A stretch of 19,341 bases of DNA from JASJBU01 sp965372385 (GTDB lineage: Bacteria > Pseudomonadota > Gammaproteobacteria > Chromatiales > Chromatiaceae): the NCBI GenBank assembly GCA_965372385.1, contig CBDVCD010000036.1, positions 1-19,341 on the forward strand. The letters run 5' to 3'. Below the pieces are notes generated by a model that saw only the letters and a program-made list of their open reading frames with translations, ran no database searches and had not been told where the DNA came from. A program made the translations under genes and the position numbers. Shown piece by piece: positions 15,230 to 19,341 of this stretch (positions are counted from its first letter, which is position 1; each line of letters starts with the position of its first letter).

Positions 15230-16414
15230 ATGCCCAACGAGACTATCTTTACTTCGGAATCTGTTTCTGAGGGCCACCCCGACAAGGTTGCAGACCAGAT
15301 TTCCGATGCCATGCTGGATGCAATACTGGAACTGGACCCTCACCCCGAGAGGGCCAGGGTCGCCTGCGAAACCATGATCAAGACCGGTGCTGTGATCGTC
15401 GCGGGAGAGATTTCTACCGAGGCCTGGGTGGATCTGGACGATCTGGTGCGTGGGGTGGTCAGCGACATCGGCTATACCAACTCGGATGTGGGCTTCGACG
15501 GCTCCACCTGTGCGGTGATGTCTCTGATCGGCAAGCAGTCGGGGGATATCGCCCAGGGTGTGGACCGCACCAGTCCCGAAGAACAGGGCGCCGGCGACCA
15601 GGGCATGATGTTCGGTTATGCCACCAATGAGACCGATGTGCTGATGCCGGCCCCCATCACCTATGCGCACCGCCTGGTCCAACGCCAGTCAGAGATTCGC
15701 AAGGCGGGCATACTGCCCTGGCTGCGACCCGATGCAAAGAGTCAGGTCTCCCTGCACTATGAAGATAACAAAGTAACCGGCATCGATGCCGTGGTGCTCT
15801 CCACCCAGCACGCCCCGGATATCGACTACGCCCATCTGCGTGAGGCGGTGATGGAGAACATCATCATGCCGATCTTGCCCGAAGAGTGGCTAAACAAGTG
15901 CCCACAAGAGAAGATCCATATCAATCCCACCGGCAGCTTTGTCATTGGCGGTCCGGTGGGGGACTGTGGTCTGACCGGGCGTAAGATCATCGTGGATACC
16001 TACGGCGGTATGGCGCGCCACGGCGGCGGAGCCTTTTCCGGCAAAGACCCATCCAAAGTGGATCGCTCCGCCGCCTATGCAGGCCGCTACGTGGCCAAGA
16101 ATATCGTCGCGGCCGGACTTGCCGACCGTTGCGAGATTCAGGTCTCCTATGCCATCGGCGTGGCAGAACCTACCTCGGTCATGGTCGAGACCTTCGGTAC
16201 CGGTAAGATTGCCGACGAGAAGATCGTCGAACTGATCCGCAACCATTTTGATCTGCGTCCCTATAGCATCATCAAAATGCTCGATCTCTACAACATACAA
16301 CAGATCAAGTACCGCAAGACTGCCGCCTATGGCCATTTTGGCCGTGAGGATGAGGGCTTTACCTGGGAAAACACCGACAAGGCGGAGGATCTCAAGACGG
16401 ACGCAGGTCTTTAA
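15230..16414 (+). CDS. metK: S-adenosylmethionine synthase
   Basis: MetK makes SAM from methionine and ATP. The 394-aa product has FTSESVSEGHPDKVADQISD (H16, D18, K19 at the ATP/methionine site), GEISTEAWVDLDDLVR, GAGDQGMMFGYATNET, NPTGSFVIGGPVGDCGLTGR and the phosphate loop GGGAFSGKDPSKVDRSAAY, then the C-terminal TAAYGHFG. This is the usual bacterial class, slightly longer than E. coli MetK (384). The start is supported by the conserved N-terminus; upstream GGATATAGAAT is a weak Shine-Dalgarno sequence. It is followed at 16792 by ahcY and then metF, giving the activated-methyl cycle. The stop is TAA. A large palindrome begins six bases after the stop. Confidence 0.97.
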   Translation: MPNETIFTSESVSEGHPDKVADQISDAMLDAILELDPHPERARVACETMIKTGAVIVAGEISTEAWVDLDDLVRGVVSDIGYTNSDVGFDGSTCAVMSLIGKQSGDIAQGVDRTSPEEQGAGDQGMMFGYATNETDVLMPAPITYAHRLVQRQSEIRKAGILPWLRPDAKSQVSLHYEDNKVTGIDAVVLSTQHAPDIDYAHLREAVMENIIMPILPEEWLNKCPQEKIHINPTGSFVIGGPVGDCGLTGRKIIVDTYGGMARHGGGAFSGKDPSKVDRSAAYAGRYVAKNIVAAGLADRCEIQVSYAIGVAEPTSVMVETFGTGKIADEKIVELIRNHFDLRPYSIIKMLDLYNIQQIKYRKTAAYGHFGREDEGFTWENTDKAEDLKTDAGL

Positions 16415-16419
16415 ATATT

Positions 16420-16591
16420 GGTGATTAGCCCCATCTCTCAGCTGATATCCAACGAAAAGGCGATGGGGATAGGTTGGCGAAACCCACGGCGACATGGATG
16501 CCGCCGTGGAGCGTACACGGACGTATTTACAGCGTGTTTCGGCAGCCTATCCCCACCGCCGAGGCGCAGCTGAGAGATGGGGCTAATCACC
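16420..16591. repeat. Large nested palindromic element between metK and ahcY
   Basis: The outer arms are 25 bp and exactly complementary: 16420-16444 (starting GGTGATTAGCCCC) and 16567-16591. AAATATT outside both arms extends the symmetry with a 2-nt offset. A second arm pair matches 14/15 (16459-16473 against 16546-16560, CCTATCCCCACCGCC). An inner hairpin CCACGGCG (16484-16491)/CGCCGTGG (16502-16509) is followed by GAGCGTACACGGACGTATTT. The core resembles a repeat often seen between genes in gammaproteobacteria, as I recall it. No ORF and no transposase. It probably acts as a non-autonomous repeat element and could form a long cruciform or RNA hairpin. Confidence 0.85.
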
Positions 16592-16600
16592 TAAATATTT

Positions 16601-16679
16601 GCCACAAAGGCGCAGAGAATTCTTTACGCTACGATACTTAGTCGCGGGACAGTACAACGACTCTGCGTTCTCTGTGGCT
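16601..16679. repeat. GCCACA/TGTGGC inverted-repeat element
   Basis: GCCACAAAGGCGCAGAGA at 16601-16618 is an imperfect inverted repeat of TCTGCGTTCTCTGTGGC at 16663-16679 (about three mismatches), with a 45-nt centre. Intergenic words of the type GCCACAGAG...CACAGAG are widespread in proteobacteria. The element lies directly between the larger palindrome and the riboswitch, so it is in the ahcY promoter/leader zone. Confidence 0.6.
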
Positions 16680-16691
16680 AAAAAACCCAGT

Positions 16692-16766
16692 CCTCCGAGG
16701 AGCGCTGCGACGGGTAAGATTCCCGCCAGGCTCGGGGAAATGGCACAAACAGCAAAACGGCGCTCA
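16692..16766 (+). ncRNA. S-adenosylhomocysteine (SAH) riboswitch
   Basis: This matches the SAH riboswitch architecture (Rfam RF01057). P1: CTCCGAG (16693-16699) pairs with CTCGGGG (16731-16737). The conserved GAGCGCTGCGAC follows P1's 5' strand. A small P2 pairs CGGG (16711-16714) with CCCG (16722-16725), followed by GCCAGGCTCGG. The pseudoknot GAGCGC (16700-16705) pairs perfectly with GCGCTC (16760-16765), preceded by AAAACG. The ahcY Shine-Dalgarno sequence (AGGAG, 16778-16782) lies about 12 nt past the pseudoknot. Known members switch ahcY, metF or metH on when SAH accumulates; here it should induce SAH removal by AhcY. The structure was identified by eye. Confidence 0.93.
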
Positions 16767-16791
16767 CTCTGATATTCAGGAGATGATTAAC

Positions 16792-18198
<1,407 letters not shown>

Positions 18199-18211
18199 AC
18201 AGCCATCGGCT

Positions 18212-18277
18212 TTCAACAGCCGGCCTTCAGCTCTGGATTCAGGGCTGATTGCTGTTTGCTGAAGGCTGGCTGCTGAA
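18212..18277. repeat. Imperfect inverted repeat in the ahcY-metF gap
   Basis: TTCAACAGCCGGCCTTCAGC (18212-18231) pairs with GCTGAAGGCTGGCTGCTGAA (18258-18277), 18 of 20 positions, with two G-U-type mismatches. It can form a long stem-loop starting 13 nt after the ahcY stop and ending 17 nt before the metF ATG, thus near the metF ribosome-binding site (GGAGG 18282-18286). No U-tract follows, so a processing, stabilising or repeat-element role is more likely than termination. Confidence 0.7.
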
Positions 18278-18294
18278 TGTTGGAGGCTCTAACC

Positions 18295-19146
18295 ATGCCA
18301 CACCCAAACCACACATCCCGCACCTTCAGTTTTGAACTCTTTCCGCCCAAGACGGAAAAGGGCTTGCAAAACATGCAGGCCACTGTCACACAACTCAATA
18401 CACTCGCACCGGAGTTCTTCTCTGTCACCTATGGTGCTGGCGGCTCCACCCAGCAACGCACCTTCTCCAGTGTGGATTGGTTGACAGAGAATGGAATCGA
18501 AACGGCGCCTCATCTCTCCTGCATCGGTTCTGACCGGGATGAGATCCTCCAGATTCTCGATCATTACAAAAGACAGGGTATTCGTCACATTATTGCCCTG
18601 CGTGGTGACCTTCCCTCAGGTGTAGGGCTTGGAGGCTCAGGCGAACTCAATTACGCGAATGAGTTGGTGTCTCTTATCAAAGAGAACTTTGGCAACCATT
18701 TTTTCATCGAAGTTGCCGCCTATCCTGAGTTCCACCCGCAAGCAAGTGGGCCGGAAGCCGACCTGGATAACTTCAAACGCAAGGTTGAGGCCGGCGCCGC
18801 CAGTGCAATCACCCAATATTTCTACAATGCGGACGCCTATTTCCGTTTTCTGGAGGACTGCGCCAAGCGGAACATCGAAATTCCCATCGTGCCAGGCATC
18901 ATGCCGATAACCAACTTTGTTCAGTTGGCACGCTTTTCCGACAGCTGCGGGGCGGAGATACCCCGCTGGCTACGTATGCGGTTAGCGTCGTTTGGTGATG
19001 ATCTGGAGGGCATCCGGTCCTATGGCTCGGATGTGGTAAGCAAACTCTGTGAACAACTCCTCTCCGGTGGCGCCCCGGGACTTCATTTCTATACCATGAA
19101 TCAGGCCGGACCCACCTTGCAGATCTGGCGGAATCTTGGATTTTAA
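18295..19146 (+). CDS. metF: 5,10-methylenetetrahydrofolate reductase
   Basis: MetF, an FAD enzyme, reduces methylene-THF to methyl-THF, the donor for homocysteine methylation to methionine; it therefore connects folate to the MetK/AhcY methyl cycle upstream. The 283-aa product (E. coli 296) has TFSFELFPPKTEKG (catalytic Glu), FFSVTYGAGGSTQQRT, HIIALRGDLPSG, FIEVAAYPEFHPQA, AITQYFYNADAYFRFLEDC (FAD/folate site), IPIVPGIMPITNF and the C-terminal LHFYTMNQAGPTLQIW. ATG 18295 is chosen (GGAGG 8 nt upstream); ATG 18277 would add MLEALT and overlaps the hairpin. It is 96 bp after ahcY, probably in the same operon. The TAA stop overlaps the inverted repeat that follows. Confidence 0.95.
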   Translation: MPHPNHTSRTFSFELFPPKTEKGLQNMQATVTQLNTLAPEFFSVTYGAGGSTQQRTFSSVDWLTENGIETAPHLSCIGSDRDEILQILDHYKRQGIRHIIALRGDLPSGVGLGGSGELNYANELVSLIKENFGNHFFIEVAAYPEFHPQASGPEADLDNFKRKVEAGAASAITQYFYNADAYFRFLEDCAKRNIEIPIVPGIMPITNFVQLARFSDSCGAEIPRWLRMRLASFGDDLEGIRSYGSDVVSKLCEQLLSGGAPGLHFYTMNQAGPTLQIWRNLGF

Positions 19147-19186
19147 CTATTCATCAGCCTCTGTAATACGGGGCTGTTGAATAGTT
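19145..19186. repeat. Short hairpin form of the AACTATTCA/TGAATAGTT element
   Basis: AACTATTCATCAGCC (19145-19159) and GGCTGTTGAATAGTT (19172-19186) pair at 14 of 15 positions with a 12-nt loop. The left arm begins inside the metF TAA stop. The words AACTATTCA, GCCTCTGTA and TGAATAGTTAC recur in the element after the MBL gene (4408-4573), where the same ends flank a longer core. It could act as a weak terminator but no U-tract follows. Confidence 0.75.
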
Positions 19187-19341
19187 ACCTTGGATTTGCG
19201 AACAACAGACTGTCAGGCAGTGGATATCCGGCCGTAATCCGGTCTTTTCACATATCGCGAGACGATGGCATTGTCTTCCGCAAGCACAGACATCCTGATC
19301 TCGCCCATTGGCCTTACGGCAACTCCAAAGCGGTGTAATCC
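19187..19341. other. Right-edge stretch, no gene identified
   Basis: These 155 bp after the metF-side hairpin show no recognised gene. On the minus strand a frame is open from the right edge to a TGA at 19213-19215 (42 codons, including MSVLAEDNAIVSRYVKRP). It could be the end of a gene entering from outside, but neither the sequence nor the composition supports that firmly. On the plus strand a 49-codon open frame is equally unconvincing. Confidence 0.2.

Noticed and set aside
19213..19341. Partial minus-strand gene entering from the right edge
   Set aside because: Only 42 open codons and no recognisable motif; kept as an unassigned stretch.

Overview
The window reads as chromosomal DNA of a free-living or symbiotic gammaproteobacterium. 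The proteins resemble their E. coli/Pseudomonas/Chromatiales counterparts, the genes are fairly GC-rich, and a proteobacterial SAH riboswitch precedes ahcY. The run of a class II (Cbb-type) aldolase with pgk, gap and tkt on one strand is typical of sulfur-oxidising or autotrophic Chromatiales-like bacteria. That placement is inference; no marker gene here fixes the genus. Nearly all of the window is core metabolism.

Layout. Positions 1-2678 are on the minus strand: the start of relA (cut by the left edge), a DUF1015 gene, folK and folB. folB and folK overlap by 8 nt. Plus strand 2803-4400 holds plsY and an MBL-fold hydrolase gene, followed by a REP-type palindrome nested inside a second inverted repeat. 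Two small minus-strand genes follow: a solitary Xre/MbcA/ParS-like protein and a conserved hypothetical protein. Next come purC and a small glutaredoxin-like gene on the plus strand, and a strong bidirectional terminator at 7072-7101.

The centre (7136-14189, minus strand) is a carbon-metabolism cluster transcribed tkt - gap - pgk - pyk - fba. It covers the lower glycolytic/gluconeogenic trunk plus the sugar-rearranging enzymes shared with the Calvin and pentose-phosphate cycles. Each of its four intercistronic gaps carries a GC-rich hairpin just after the upstream stop codon. tkt is broken by a single in-frame TAG at codon 72, where E. coli transketolase has Tyr; the rest of the frame is intact. 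None of the 18 genes whose stop is visible ends in TAG.

The right side (14514-19146) holds a thioredoxin-fold gene (minus) divergent from the activated-methyl-cycle genes metK, ahcY and metF (plus). Together these three make SAM, remove SAH and supply methyl-THF. The metK-ahcY gap (377 bp) holds a large nested palindrome, a second inverted-repeat element, and an SAH riboswitch immediately before ahcY. The last 195 bp contain another copy of the inverted repeat seen after the MBL gene and no identifiable gene.

The points most worth a second look are the amber-interrupted transketolase, the SAH riboswitch with the palindromes upstream of it, the two related inverted repeats, and the hairpins between the glycolytic genes.
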